A stretch of 64,000 bases of DNA from contig CM043960.1 of NCBI GenBank assembly GCA_014529385.2, forward strand, positions 77,337,910 through 77,401,909, given 5' to 3'. The notes beneath the pieces were generated by a model. It was not told the origin of the DNA. It did no database searches and saw only the letters and a list, made by a program, of their open reading frames with translations. The position numbers were made by a program, and so were the translations under genes. This DNA comes from Adiantum capillus-veneris (taxonomy: Eukaryota > Streptophyta > Polypodiopsida > Polypodiales > Pteridaceae). Each line of letters begins with the position of its first letter. Positions within the stretch are counted from its first letter, which is position 1. Positions 46,380 to 58,479 of the stretch are shown here, piece by piece.

Positions 46380-47715
46380 GTGCCTTTTGGTATTTGATTC
46401 TTCGTTCTTTGTCAGGCACTTGCAGAAATTGCATGGTGACTTGATTCTTCAGCTCCACCGCTGAGTAGCCTACAAACCTAGATGTGAGGTTTCTTATCAC
46501 CGGCGTAAATATCTTCGTTCACCAGGTGAAGAGTCCAGTGTAGAATTCTTCTTCAAAGGCTAGCATATTATGCGAGGGCAGGAACATGCATCTGGCATAG
46601 TATCCGTAAAGGATTTCTTCTGAAGGTTTCCCACTCAGATCGTAACATAAGCCTTTGTTTCCTTCCAAGAATGAGAGCCATGGGGCTACTGTTTGCTCAG
46701 GTTCATTGAAAACTTGTATGCATGTGAGTAGCATCCCGCAGATCTTATATAACATTGCACAGGAGAGATCTGGAAGACTCTTGAAGAATGACATGACGCT
46801 CGTTAGGGTTTTCACCATGTATTCCTCTATCGATTGGCCTCTCTCTGGAGCTGGCAGCCTGGGGAAGTTGAGCCAAGTTGACCTCTTCTTCTGCAGTGCT
46901 TCACGCGCTTGCCATTTCCTTACTCTGTGTACAGGACATAATGTTGGATCTCTTTGTAAGGCTGTAGGTGCTCTTGTGAACAGAATCAGGTATCTCGGAT
47001 TCTTGTTTAGCCAGCTTAACCTCCACTTTGGGTGGTCTTTATCTGCACCATCTTCTTGCATATCCTTGTACAGCCTTTCTTTTACCTGTAAAAGTTCTAC
47101 TTTGATGAGAGGGTACGACAAGGATAGTTGGTGCCATTGAGTGTTGATTTGATTGGGAGTGAGTTGAGTGACGTTGACAGAGTCTACCCCTTTAGGTGAT
47201 TCCCCTGAAACAATCCTTGACAAATGATATGCTCGTTGATGTGTAGTGTCTTTTTTTACAACCACAGTGAAATCAAATTTGAGAAGAATGATGAACCATT
47301 TCACTATTCTCCCTATGCTACATGGCTTGTTGACCAAATATAACAAAGCTTGGTGGTCCACAAAGAACACAAACTTGTTGGCTAATAGGTAATGTCTATA
47401 CTTTTTAACGGCATAGATAATTCCTAGTCCTTCTCTTTCAATGGTGGTGTAATTCTTTTCTGCCATGTTCAATTGTCGGCTAGCATAAGAAATAGGAAAG
47501 TCAATTTTCCCATCTTCTGGTTGGGTTAGTATACAACCAATAGCAAAGTTTGAAGCATCTACATGTACGTGGAATACCTTATCCCAATTTGGTGCTTTCA
47601 ATATTGGAGCTGATGTGAGACCTTGCTTAAGCTTCATGAAGGATTCTTCACATGCCTCGGTCCATTCAAAATGCGTAATCAAGCTATACATGGGTTTTTC
47701 AATTATAGCATACAT
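46380..47715 (-). pseudogene. Element C RNase H fused to an unrecognised domain (no integrase)
   Basis: A clean 398-residue frame (47715-46519). Residues about 1-165 are Ty3 RNase H: FHVHVDASNFAIGCIL, FPISYASRQLN, YRHYLLANKFVFFVDHQALL, and a degraded Leu-Ser-Arg end. Where the HHCC integrase should begin, the frame instead continues into about 230 residues with no match I know: a WRLSWLNKNPRYLILF segment, a basic helix, LPAPERGQSIEEYMVKTLTS, SCAMLYKICGMLLTCIQ and LFTW. Beyond a TGA, coding text continues to about 46344 (FVGYSAVELKNQV) and ends just before the polypurine tract. It may be the element's own 3' ORF joined by deletion of the integrase. Confidence 0.7.
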
Positions 47716-48185
47716 GTAGATGAACCGTCGGTAATATCCACAATGTCCGATGAAGGCTTGTACCCCCTAAGAATTTTCCCTTGTCTTCCCATGAATGTCT
47801 ACATTTCTGTAATACCTTTTTGAGGTGTTCAAAATGATCAGCCCCGATTGACGAATGTACGCATAGATCATCCATGTATACTTCTAAGAATTTTCGAAGA
47901 TACTCTTTGAAAGCATGGCTCATCAATCTTTGAAATGTGGCTGGAGCATTAGTTAACCCAAACGGCATAACCCGATAGCCAAATATACCCAGTTCTGTTG
48001 CAAAAGCAGTTTTATGCTGATCTTTTGGGTCAACCAAAAGTTGATTGTATCCTGAAAAGCCATCTAAGAAGCTGTAAGCTTCTTTTCCTGCCACTCGCTC
48101 TAAAACATGCTCAGTTATCGGAAGAGGAAAGTTGTCTCTAACGGTAGCTGCATTCAACTTTTTGAGATTAACACACCCTCGTAAT

Positions 48186-48412
48186 TTTTGGAATTAGGGT
48201 TGCAGAGAAACACACACAGCTTGGAGAAGATGAAGGAAGCTCAAGGCACACAATAGAGAGTGTGTTACTTATTGTGCAATGGAAAGATAGATAGCCCTAG
48301 AGTGATGGGCGTATATACAATGCTCGGGGGAAAAAACCTCCTAAAGAGGGAAAAAATGCCCCGGCGGTCCTAATGTGTTCACACACATCACTACCACATG
48401 TATATGGTAACA
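48186..48412 (-). repeat. Copia 3' LTR (227 bp)
   Basis: It matches the 5' LTR apart from the missing 110-bp repeat and about six single-base differences by eye. The terminal TG/CA at the left end has become TT (element-strand AA), so the last bases are mutated. Confidence 0.93.
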
Positions 48413-48424
48413 AATCCCCCATGG
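48413..48424 (-). promoter_or_regulatory. Copia polypurine tract
   Basis: The minus strand reads CATGGGGGATT immediately before the 3' LTR start TGTTACC. Confidence 0.75.
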
Positions 48425-48487
48425 AGTGATGCGGTGAACGAGAGCTAGCACATGAGTAAAGGGAAGTGCCATGCCCTGAGGACATGA

Positions 48488-49948
48488 TCAGTCTACAAAG
48501 GGGAGTAAGACCAAAGCTTTGCAAAAAGCTTCAAGCTTCTCACGAGACAATGCCTTTGTGAAAAGATCTGCAAGGTTGTCCTGTGTTGGCACATAAGCCA
48601 AGCTGATCTCTCCTACTGAGAGTCTCTCCCTGACATAGTGGTAATGCACCTCAATGTGCTTTGTGCAAGCATGAAAAACTGGGTTCCTCGCAACTGCCAA
48701 TGCACTCTGACTGTCAGTGTAGATAGTGTTGGCAGTGTCCTATCCAACACCCAAATCAGCCATAAGGCGTCTGAGCCATACACACTCAACCGTAGCTGTG
48801 AAGACTGCCCTGTACTCAGCCTCACAACTCGAAGTGGCCACAATAGGTTGCTTCTTGCTCAACCATGATATACATGAACTGCCAAGCATGAAACAAAAAG
48901 CACTTATGGACACTCGCGTGTCAAAACAACCAGCCCAATCTGAGTCCAAAAAAGCATGTAAGTCTGGCGGCAATGATCCCCCCTTGGGATGTAAAGTGCC
49001 ACTAAGGTAGCGGAAAATCCTCTTGACAGCCTGCCAATGCTTAGACCCTGGGCTATGCATAAATCTACTGACCTGTGAGACTGTAAACTGAATATCCGGC
49101 CTCGTGTTGCATACATAAATGAGGCAGCCAACAGCAGTTTGGTAAAGAGTGACATCAGTAGGATCACGAGCATCATGTAGACTCAACTTCAAACCTGTTT
49201 CCATGGGAGTGGCAATAGGCTTGCAATCCTCAAGTCCAAATTTACATAGCAATGTCTCAATGTAACTTTTCTGACACAAGGCAATACCACCATCACACTG
49301 CTTAAACTGTATACCCAAGTAATGATGCAACAGCCCCAAATCTTTCATCTTGAAAGTAGCATTCAAATCAGCCTTAAATTCAGCAATATGTCTCTCATTT
49401 GGTCCAGTGATCAGCAAATCATCAACATAAAGAACCACAATGAGAAGTACATCACCCTCACGCTTTACGTACAATGTGCTTTCTGTTGGACTGTTACGAA
49501 AGCCTCGTTTAACCAAATGAGTGTCAGCTTTCTCATACCAAGCACGAGGAGATTGCTTCAACCCATACAAAGCCTTCTTATATCTGCACACTTTGTCCTC
49601 TTGTCCTTTTATGACAAAATCGCGAGGCTGCGTTACATAAACTTCCTCAAATATGTCACCATTCAAGAAATCAGTAACAATGTCTGCTTGATGTACATCC
49701 CAACCAAAATGAGCTGGCAATGCACATAGAAAACGCACAGTAGTCATACGACAAGTGGGAGCAAAAGTCTCTTCATAATCTATGCCTTTTTGCTGTGCAT
49801 AACCCTTTGCAACAAGTCGAGCCTTATGGCGATCGATGTCACCATCCGGTTTGCATTTCAACTTGTAAACCCACTTCGTACCAATGGCCTTTTTGCCAGG
49901 AGGCAAATCACATAAAGTCTATGTGTCATTTTCTATAAGTGCATCATA
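48488..49948 (-). pseudogene. Copia reverse transcriptase and RNase H (three stops)
   Basis: After two stops near 49948 and 49921 (Glu- and Trp-compatible) the 388-residue frame 49906-48740 gives copia RT: TKWVYKLK, ARLVAKGYAQ, the palm motif around ADIVTDFLNGDI, ALYGLKQSPRAWY and catalytic YVDD at residues 160-163. RNase H follows with FLDSDWAGC, SWLSKKQPIVATSS and CEAEYRA. A TAG near 48738, where Gln fits, precedes the final block 48700-48488 (HIEVHYHYVRE, TKALSREKLEAF). Only these stops prevent a full-length product. Confidence 0.94.
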
Positions 49949-52758
49949 TTATGATTGCATGGCAGCCATCCAATTTTCTGAATTCTGTGCTTCATCAAAA
50001 GACAGAGGCTCCTCAACATCATGTAAACTAGACATAGCCAAAGCATAACAAGCTGATGCATAAGATGCATGGCGAGAGCCTGAACGAGTACGACTAGACA
50101 AAGGTGCATCCAATTTACTGTCATGCAAAGTGTGCACCAGCCATTTTGGCATACCTCTAGCCTGCTCATTTTCAGCCCTTTCCTCATCAAGTACATCATG
50201 TACATCTGCATTAGTAATAGGCTTATCTAAAACATTTTCAAAAACCCCCATAGGCTGTACATTTGCCTCATTGAAACTTACATTGGTATTTCCACCACTA
50301 AAAAGAGGCAACAAAGTGTCATAAATGTCCTGTGAGCTTACATTACTGTCTCTAGTACATGACAGCAAGGGCTGAACAGAATCTTCCACAAACACTACAT
50401 CCCGAGAAACCAGAATACGTTTTGTTTGCAGATGATACAACCTGTAACCTTTGCTTTCAGTACTATAACCAACAAAAATACATTTGACAGCCTTATCATC
50501 CAATTTTTTGCGCTGCACTTGTGGCACCAAAGCATATGCCAAACATCCAAAAACACGCATGTACTCAATAGAAGGCTTTCTATCATGCCACGCTTCATAT
50601 GGAGTAATAGACTGCAAAGCTTTCGTAGGATGCCTGTTTAGTACATAAGTGGCACACATGATGGCCTCAAGCCAAAAAGAATGCGGCAAAGCTTGACTTT
50701 TGACCATACATCGTGCCATTTCCGTTAGTGACCTGTTTTTCCTCTCAGCAACACCATTTTGCTGAGGTGTATAAGGCACTGTACATTGGTGTTTTATCCC
50801 ACAACTAGCCAGAAATGCATTAAATTCATGAGACATATACTCCCCCCCTCGATCGGAACGGAGGGTGCCCATAGTACATTTCAAGACATTTTCAGCCATA
50901 GCCAGAAATTGTTTCAAGCACATAAAAACTTCGGACTTCGTTTTAAGCGGAAATACCCATGCATGTTTGGAGTAATCATCAATGAAAGTCACGAAGTACA
51001 GGTAATTGCCCAAGGACGGAGTTTGCATGGGCCTACAAACATCACTATGCACAAGCCGCAACCTGCATGTGGCCCGAACTGAACCATCCTTTGGAAATTT
51101 AGAACGCTGCATCTTACCCAAAATACAGCCTTCACAAACATGTTTGACAGGTGCTTCAAGAGGTGACAAAGGAGCAACCATATCAGATTTCTGCAAACGT
51201 AGCAAACTGGCAAAATTTAGATGACCAAAACGTGCATGCCAAAGTTTTGCATCTGAAATAGCCCTTGAATCTACAACAGCATTTGCAAAATTTTGTCCAC
51301 ACTTGTCATACAAAGTGAGCTTATACAGCCCACGGCACAAAAGCCCAGATGCAACAATTTCATCACCAAAACTGAGATCATGAACTGTACATCTGTCATC
51401 CAAAAATTTGACTACAAGTCCAAGTCTAGCAAGTGCGGATACAGACAAGAGATTCTTCTTGATCCCAGGTACATAAAGTGCATCAACAAGTGTGAAGGAA
51501 CTGCCATTAGCAGCAGTGAGCACAATCTTTTCAACTCCCTGAAGTGGATAAGAGGCGTTGTTGGCACAAGTGACTGAATTCCCATGAGGGACAGACTCGA
51601 GAGAGGTAGACAATTCACGATGTGAGGTAATGTGCTTTGTAGCACCACTGTCGAAATACCACACATGTGAATCTGCAGCAACTGACAAGCATGCATTATG
51701 GACAGCAGGATTGTAAGTGCACTCTGCGCTAAAAGCCCATTCTGCATCAACATCAGCAACACAGTCTCCTTTCACAGAAGACTCAACAATGGCTGCATTT
51801 GTAGTGGAACCAGCATTTGCATTGGAACCACCCTCTTTCTTCTTAGCCTCTTTGGCCTTCAACTTAGGACACGACTTGATCAAGTGATCATTGGCTTTAC
51901 AATAATGGCAACGCATCTTCTTTTTGCCCTTATCACCAGAATTTCCAGACGAATTGCTGCCAGCAGAAGCATAAGGAACATAATTTTTGCTACTTGCAGC
52001 AGAACCATACGAAGTGGCTGCATTGTTGTTACCACCCTTTCTTTGAGAAGCAATAAAAGTCTGTTCAACTGCACGCTGTCTAGTCCTGTTTTTTCTGGAA
52101 AGTGACTCTTGCAACAGCAATGTGCATAATGCATCAAACTTGACAGCTTCTGGATTTCCTTGGGTCATAAGTCTCCAAGTACTAGCAAAAGTCTGGTAAG
52201 AATCTGGTAAGGCATCAAGAACAGTCTGCAGAAGGGAACTGTCTGAAATAACTTCACCTGCAGAAATAAGTTGCTCATTGATATCCTTGACACTAGCAAG
52301 GAAAGTGTCCATATCATCTTCCTCATGCATAATCTTCGACTCCAGCTCTTTACGCAGCAAAGCAATTTTAGCCTCATTGCGGCTTGCATAAAGACCTGCT
52401 AAAATATCCCAAGCCTGTTTTGCAAATTTTGCTGAAGGATGTGAGGAACAATGGTGTGCTTCACAGACAACACAATCAATGCATGAGCCTGCGCATCCTT
52501 AACATCCCAACGAGCTTGTTCTACCGTAGGCAAAACAACTCTAACAGCTGCAATCCTTGCAGCAAGGCCTGCAACATCCTCAACATCGCCTACATCCTCA
52601 GAACCAGGACGTACATCAATGCCCTGCACAATGTTCCAGACACCCTTTGACACAAGAACATGTTGCATCATATAAGCCCACATAGGGTAGTTGTCCCCAT
52701 CCAACCTGTTCTCAGCAGCAAACATCTTGAACACATCTGTGTTGTTGTTGTCAGCCAT
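49949..52758 (-). pseudogene. Copia gag, protease and integrase (one frameshift)
   Basis: Gag starts at Met 52758 (MADNNNTDVFKMF). This start is preferred over an in-frame upstream Met because copia Gag usually begins just before such a segment. A single frameshift near 52430 joins it to an 803-residue frame (52360-49949). Positions in that frame: zinc knuckle CHYCKANDHLIKSC at 151-164, protease DSG at 237-239, integrase H375, H380, C409, C412, then D440, D503 and E539 with exactly 35 residues between the last two (DD35E). All catalytic residues are intact. The proteins would form the particle, cleave the polyprotein and insert cDNA. Confidence 0.95.
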
Positions 52759-53106
52759 GGTAAATGCTGCACTTGATGTGAAAACTGTCCAAAAATAGGA
52801 GAAACGGAGCGGGAACAACCTGTGCTATATAGCACAAACCGTAGAAGACTATAAGGCACCTATTATGCAGAAAACGGCACTGACAGAAATTTTGCACAAA
52901 ATGACAAAATAGCTTGTGCAGTACTGCCTGTAGTGGAAAAGGAGGCCGAAATGAGCCCAAATCAAAATTCTCAGTAGACCATGCTCTTCGAGCTCTCCCA
53001 AAATATTTGTCAACCTGCAAACACTTGCCAAAGCTCACTGAAATTGGAGAAAGTGAGCAGGCATGTGCTGGAGCAGCTGGCGACTAAGCCCGGGAGGACG
53101 TGACCT

Positions 53107-53118
53107 GCTCTGATACCA
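53107..53118 (-). promoter_or_regulatory. Copia primer-binding site, initiator tRNA-Met type
   Basis: The minus strand reads TGGTATCAGAGC just inside the 5' LTR, the standard plant copia site complementary to the 3' end of initiator tRNA-Met. Confidence 0.95.
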
Positions 53119-53120
53119 AT

Positions 53121-53457
53121 TGTTGGAATTAGGGTTGCAGAGAAATACACACATCTTGGAGAAGACGAAGGAAGCTCAAGGCACACAATAGAGAGTGTGT
53201 TACTTAGTGTGCAATGGAAAGATAGATAGCCCTAGAGTGATGGGCGTATATACAATGCTCGGGGGAAAAAACCTCCTAAAGAGGGAAAAAATGCCCCGAC
53301 GGTCCTAATGTGTTCACACACATCACTACCACATGTATATGGTAGAGTGATGGGCGTATATACAATGCTCAGGGGAAAAAACCTCCTAAAGAGGGAAAAA
53401 GTGCCCCGGCGGTCCTAATGTGTTCACACACATCACTACCACATGTATATGGTAACA
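53121..53457 (-). repeat. Copia 5' LTR with internal 110-bp duplication
   Basis: 337 bp. On the element strand it begins TGTTACCATATAC and ends AATTCCAACA. Bases 53233-53342 are repeated at 53343-53452, while the 3' LTR has this segment once. The repeated part is the U3 end and includes TGTATATACGCC, a TATA-like box. Confidence 0.95.
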
Positions 53458-53698
53458 ATAATTTCCCATTATTCTTAGGCACTACCACAATTGGAGACAC
53501 CCAATCTGTGTGTTCAATTTCATAAATGAATTCAGCTTCCTTTAGTTTTTCAATCTCTTCTTTGATCTTTCTGGAAAATGTTTCATTATAGGTGTATGGT
53601 CTTTGTCTACTTGGTTTTGCATCATCTCTCATGGGTATAGTATGTTGACAGATTTTTGGATCAACGCCCTTGAGATCCTTGTAAGACCAAGTGAAGAT

Positions 53699-54843
53699 AT
53701 CCCACTATTCCTTTAACAAGCTCAACAAAAGCTTTTCTTCTTCTTCTGTTAGGTCATTTGCAATGTAAGCAGGTCTAGGCTCTTCTCTTAGTTCAGCCAA
53801 GTCTACTTTTTTACCGATTTCAGGTCCTTCGTAAGACTCACCTTGTTTCCGTAGTTCCCTAACAGGTTGTTCGATTATGATTTCCCAATCTTGGAGAGTA
53901 TACTTCTTGTAATGGGATGGAACATGCATTACATCCTTACCATCCTCTTCCGTGGTTTCCATCTCGGTCGTGTATATCTCCTTTAGAGCTTTTTTCAACT
54001 CTTGATATTTGTTTTCCGCTCGACTCTGGTCATGAGTGGTTTTTTATCCTGAGATTTTTCATGAGTACCCTTCCTTGCTTTTCTCGATGTCTGAGACATT
54101 TCTAAGTTTCTGTTTGAAGGATATCTGCCAGTTATTTTGTCCTTGACACAATCATTAGCATCTATCTGCATCACGAATTGTGTTTTACTGGGGACTGATG
54201 GCATAGGTCGTATTTTCACGATATTGGTGTCTCTCTTTCGTATATACCATTTTTGTCGTTTTGATTTTTGGTTTGGAAAGTCAAAAAACTTTTCCTCCCC
54301 TCCCTTTAAGAGTATTTGAGCTCTCATATTCTCTTTTTTAGACCCCGAATCTTCTGTGGTAGCTAAGTGTTCATCTAACTCATTAGTTGCATCGTAATAG
54401 AGGTCAAAAAAGACTTGTTGAGCTTTCATCAAGTCCTTGGGTTCTTCATCTTTGTTTTCAATGTTAAGGATTGACATCATTTGGATGGGAATTATATCGT
54501 AGCCATCTTCATTGCAAAATTGAGTAGGCATAGACGTATTCACACATACATCCATTGTCGCTAAAATTTGAGTCCACTCGAATGGTTCGAATAGATGCTC
54601 TGGAAAGGGTTCAGGTATGTAGGCTTCGTCTGTACAATCTCTTTCTAGGATACATTCCTCTCGTCTTAAGCTTCCATTTTCTGAAGCTCCGCACATCCAA
54701 ATAGGAGTGTCTTTGTTTAACCAGGATGTGAGTTTAGTTTCAGCCGAAGAAACTGAATCAAACTCTTGGATGAGTGTTTTCAAGACATCTCTATAAGTGT
54801 GATCTTTTAGATTGACTCTTGTTATAGATCCCACCTGCTTCAA
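53699..54843 (-). pseudogene. Element C protease-RT linker
   Basis: Open blocks 54843-53995 (282 aa) and 53998-53705 run between protease and RT. They are charged and mostly hydrophilic. The block ends in ANDLTEEEEKLLLSLLKE, the typical helix just before RT in Ty3 elements, and a TAG/TGG-compatible stop follows. No separate catalytic domain is seen. Confidence 0.6.
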
Positions 54844-56209
54844 GTACAGATAGTTGTTTCCTCAATCTTGGATAAGTTGTACCTGTCGCATGAAAGGTCT
54901 TCCCTATATGATTTCATAGTTGAGTTTTTTTCCAAAGTCTACTATGGCAAAAGTGTGTTGATATTCAATTCCACAGGAATTGGCTATTACTTTTTTAAGT
55001 AGCCCTAGTGGTCTCTCAATGTGTTCGTCAGCCAACTGCAATTTCCTTCACGTTTGTCTAATGGTTGGTTGTCCCCAGGATTCCCATACTTATATAGTGG
55101 CTATGGCTATGCCAGCTCTACTATCCAGTATTGCCATGGTTTCAATGTCATTATATTTCACTGGGAGGGTGGTGTTTCCTTCTTCCCCTTCATAATATTC
55201 TCCGACCTTGTTCATAGGAATTGATTAAATCTCTTTGTTTTTCATTTCATTTTTCAAATTTTCCAAATTCTTAGAGATTAACCCTATTACCCCCACCTTC
55301 TCTAGGGTAATCTGTAAATCGTTCCACAAGTATGGTCTGAGTTTCAACAGTTCTCCCAAAGTAAGAGTGCATTGGATGGGTGTAGATATGATTGAATGAA
55401 TGTTGTTTACTTCTAGGGTCTGTTCAGCTCTTTTTACTTGAGTGGTTTTGCAAACGATGGATTCATCTTCGTTATCTTCCAAGTAAGAAGGTAACATTTT
55501 TAATGTCAATGGTTTAGACATTTCTGAAGCTTCTGATCCGCAATCCCCGTACAAGGATTGTAAATCCATGTTCATATTAGATGGTAGGTTATCCAACCAG
55601 ACTTCCTCGATACGAGCTGACTTTAAAGTTAGGCTCCCATCATTGATCTCTCTTACCTTTTTTCATAAGTGTCCTGGCTAGTCTTCCTCTACGAATGGAA
55701 TTCTATCTAAGGCATCTTCGTTGTCCAGCACTAAAAGCTCTGGTTCATTTGTTTCAAGGTGGGGTTATGCCACCACATTGGATTTTGCTTCCGTTCCTTC
55801 TACCACAAGCTCTGCAGGTTTTGTAATACTTTCAAGCTTGGGTTTTTGTTTATCCAGCATTTCTTGCATGATTCTTACCAAATTTTGATAAGCCTCCAGA
55901 TTCGCTGCTTCTATGTCTAGAGATGGATAGTTTTTCTACTTGTTTTCCATATTTTGGCCTGCTTTAAGTCCTGCTTGGTAGGTTTCCAAAGTGGCATTAA
56001 TAGGCTCAAAAATTTTGTCAACCAGAATGGATCCTCCATATTTCACGGTTGTTTCCTTGAATTCATGCCAGTTTCTTTCAACTTGTCCTGGGCTAGCATT
56101 TTTGCTTTCTCTTCGATTTCAACCCGTTGTTTTTGTTTTCTCATCTCATATCTTTTGCTTCTCCTCCTTTTGATTCTTTGAGAAGAAACTTTCATGTTCT
56201 TCAAAATCA
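54840..56209 (-). pseudogene. Element C protease region, active site mutated
   Basis: After gag a Lys/Glu-rich linker includes the open block 55596-55225. The protease follows at about 55200-54850: a strand ending AILD, then S-R-A-G where the family has D-S-G-A (Asp codon 55125-55123, Arg codon 55119-55117). A stop follows a few residues later, then LQLADEHIERPLGLL, CGIEYQHTFAIVDFGKK and a GRPFMRQ motif preceded by a stop. A TGA near 54868 stands for the usual Trp. The protease is dead. Confidence 0.78.
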
Positions 56210-58478
56210 TCAGAGGAGTTGTGTTTCTTTTTCTTTGCTAGTGATTACCTTGATTGAAACAATTGGTTCACTCTTTGAGGAGCTACTAGGCATCACTTGG
56301 ACTACATTTACGACAATTTTTCCCTTGTTCAAAAGATTCTTAGGACAATCTTTCGGAAAGTGTCCTCCCTTTTTGCAACATTGTATGCAATAGGCTTCAA
56401 TTGGTTTGAGGTTTTTGTCAGGCTCTGAACATTCGTTCTTCCAATGGTCATCAGCACCACAGTTATGACAGTTTCCTATTCTAGGCTTCATCATGGGTCT
56501 TCCCATGGGAGGTCTAACACCTTGATTAGATACATAATACATGGGTGCAAGCTCTGGTGGAGCATAAGTCATGGTTTCTTCCATTGGTGGTGGATGTGGA
56601 CTATACCAATCTCCTTCTACCATTAATGTAGATGGACCAGGCTATGCATAGGGTGTAACATGCACTAATGCTTGTTCATCTATGAATCCTTCCGAGTGCA
56701 TGTACTTTATAGGCACTGCCTTATGTCCTGGATACGGAGGTTATTGTCCCAACATAGGTTGAGGTCTTTCCATACCCATTGGTGTTCTTTGAGCTTGGGC
56801 CATATTAGGCTGATATCTGTACATGGGTTGTCCTTGTGTCCTCATGAGCACGTACTGAACATTCCCATCATACTTTTGTCTGTAGTAGCACTCGTGGGTC
56901 TCATGGTTGGTCCATTTACCCTTGATTGCACACCATTTTTGTGGCCTAATTGATTGTCCCTGTGGAAGTATCCCTTGTCCTGGTCCTCTCATAGGTGCTT
57001 TTTGCATATTGTTCATCATGTCGTTCATCCTTTTTAGCATATCTTCTATGGTTGAGAAAGGTGCCGCAACAGCCATTTCCACTTGTGCTGGTTTTGTGGA
57101 TGCTGTTTTCTCGCTTTGTTTATCCTTAGGGACATATTCTTCATTCAAGATCTTGAAATTGTCTCCTAGGTCAATAGCCTCAGACACACACGCTTCTAGG
57201 GTTGTATGCTTTTTACTATAGAGTATAGCATGAAGTTCTTTGTTTAGCAGACTCTCCAAAAACAAAGATACAAGTAGTTCTTCTGCAGGTATCTCCATCT
57301 TTGGGCATCTGGCAATGTATTGTTTCATTTGATTCGCACAATCCCTAACAGACTCACCATGTTTCTATTTAAAGTTGTACTTTTGAGCTACTATATTATG
57401 TTTAATCCCCGTTTTGGAACAAGCAGCTACAAATCCTTGAGCTAATGTGTTCAAGTCCATCATTGACCTTGGTGGAATGTTTTGGAACCATGTCAAAGCT
57501 TTTCCTTCTAATGTCATTCCAAAACCCTCTAATTGAGTATGGAAATCGAATATACGCTCTGCTCTTAGCACTTGCTTAAAGCTTGCTAAGTGGTCATATG
57601 GATCCCCTCATCCACTATATTTTTTGACCCATTTTTGAAAATCAGCTGGTCTGACACGTCTATTTGGTTCAACTCCAGGTCTTCTGGGAGTTGGTCCTGT
57701 TCCGTGTCCTTCAAACCAGTCTGTTGGAAATAGTGACTCATGTAGCCCTGGACTTAGTGTCACCCGGTTTTCTACGTAATGAGGTGGTTTCTAGTTTCTT
57801 CACATTACTCTTAGATGATCTCTCACGGTGTTCATCCCTTGGAATTGTTTCTGGTCCTTGCTCCAATATCCAATCTCGTATGGAATACCCTTGGTATTTG
57901 GTTTGTTTTACCACCTCAGGAGTCATCATAACAAAGTTGTTGTTATAACAATCCCTAAACAGGTAGGTTGGTAGGTCTACTGATCCCTTATCTTTGATCT
58001 TGAAGATATAGATGATCTTCATGGCCGTTAATTGTCCTGGTTTGGCATGAGAAGTCCACAAAAGATCTTTTATGTTTCTATCTTCCTAACAATAGACTCC
58101 GATCTTAGGATTATTCGTACTAAGCAGTTTCAAAGGATTCAATTCTACTTGATCGTATCCCTCAAATTCCAAAGTTGGTGGTCCTTTTGCTGACATATCT
58201 GGGATTATAGTGTTTACTTCTAACCCCCATTTGTCTATCACGTCAGGGTTTTCGACTTGTAAATGTTGAGTTCCGTTTCGATCCATGTATATTTTTCCTT
58301 GTTTGTTTGCCCTAACCTCTTCTTCGAACTCAATACCATGGTCATCAATGCAAATAGCATACTCCTCGTTAGGGTTCAAGTAAACCTAGGCTCCATGACG
58401 GTTAGTCTTGCAAAAAGATAGTATCTGCTTATAGCGCACTGTCGTTCCGGTTTTCGAGTGAGTCGAGTAAGAAGACAT
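56210..58478 (-). pseudogene. Element C gag, broken
   Basis: A Met at 58478 opens MSSYSTHSKTGTTVRY and is followed by a stop near 58381, then open blocks 58379-58086, 58061-57738, 57571-57365, 57328-56741 and 56623-56210. The Retrotrans_gag capsid signature (LEGFGMTLEGKALTWFQNI) is at about 57530-57470. The nucleocapsid part ends with two zinc knuckles, CHNCGADDHWKNEC (CX2CX4HX4C) and a second CX3CX4HX4C form (YCIQCCKKGGHFPKDC). Between them the capsid tail is Met/Pro/Gln-rich. Gag would build the particle and bind RNA. Stops are mainly Gln- or Trp-compatible. Confidence 0.85.
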
Positions 58479-58479
58479 T

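Larger units (their letters stand above)
48186..53457 (-). mobile_element. Ty1/copia element, nearly intact, inside element C
   Basis: 5,272 bp. It reads right to left: 5' LTR 53457-53121, primer site, leader, gag, protease, integrase, RT, RNase H, polypurine tract, 3' LTR 48412-48186. Integrase before RT is the copia order. Flanking ATAAT (53458-53462) and GTAAT (48181-48185) form a 5-bp target duplication with one difference. One gag frameshift and about three stops are the only obvious pol defects. It is the youngest layer of the nest. Confidence 0.95.
47660..53698 (-). pseudogene. Element C reverse transcriptase, split by copia insertion
   Basis: The N-terminal part (53698-53458) has a DPKICQHTI-like segment, RPYTYNETFSRKIKEEIEKL and SPIVVVPKNN. 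The gene is interrupted at 53457/48186 by a copia element flanked by ATAAT and GTAAT. It resumes in the expected frame with NLKKLNAATVRDNFPLP, YSFLDGFSGYNQ, FGLTNAPATFQRL and catalytic YMDD (about 47868-47857). Shortly after YMDD, near 47780, a deletion with frame change removes much of the thumb and re-enters at a GHCGYYRRFIYMYA motif. The RT cannot be functional. Confidence 0.9.

Noticed and set aside
49322-49729. 135-residue plus-strand frame and similar frames within the copia pol
   Set aside because: They are shadows opposite an RT frame with clear catalytic motifs.
48186-53457. A caulimovirus-like or retrovirus-like integrated virus
   Set aside because: The integrase-before-RT order, tRNA-Met primer site and absence of envelope or movement-protein motifs make this a plain copia retrotransposon.
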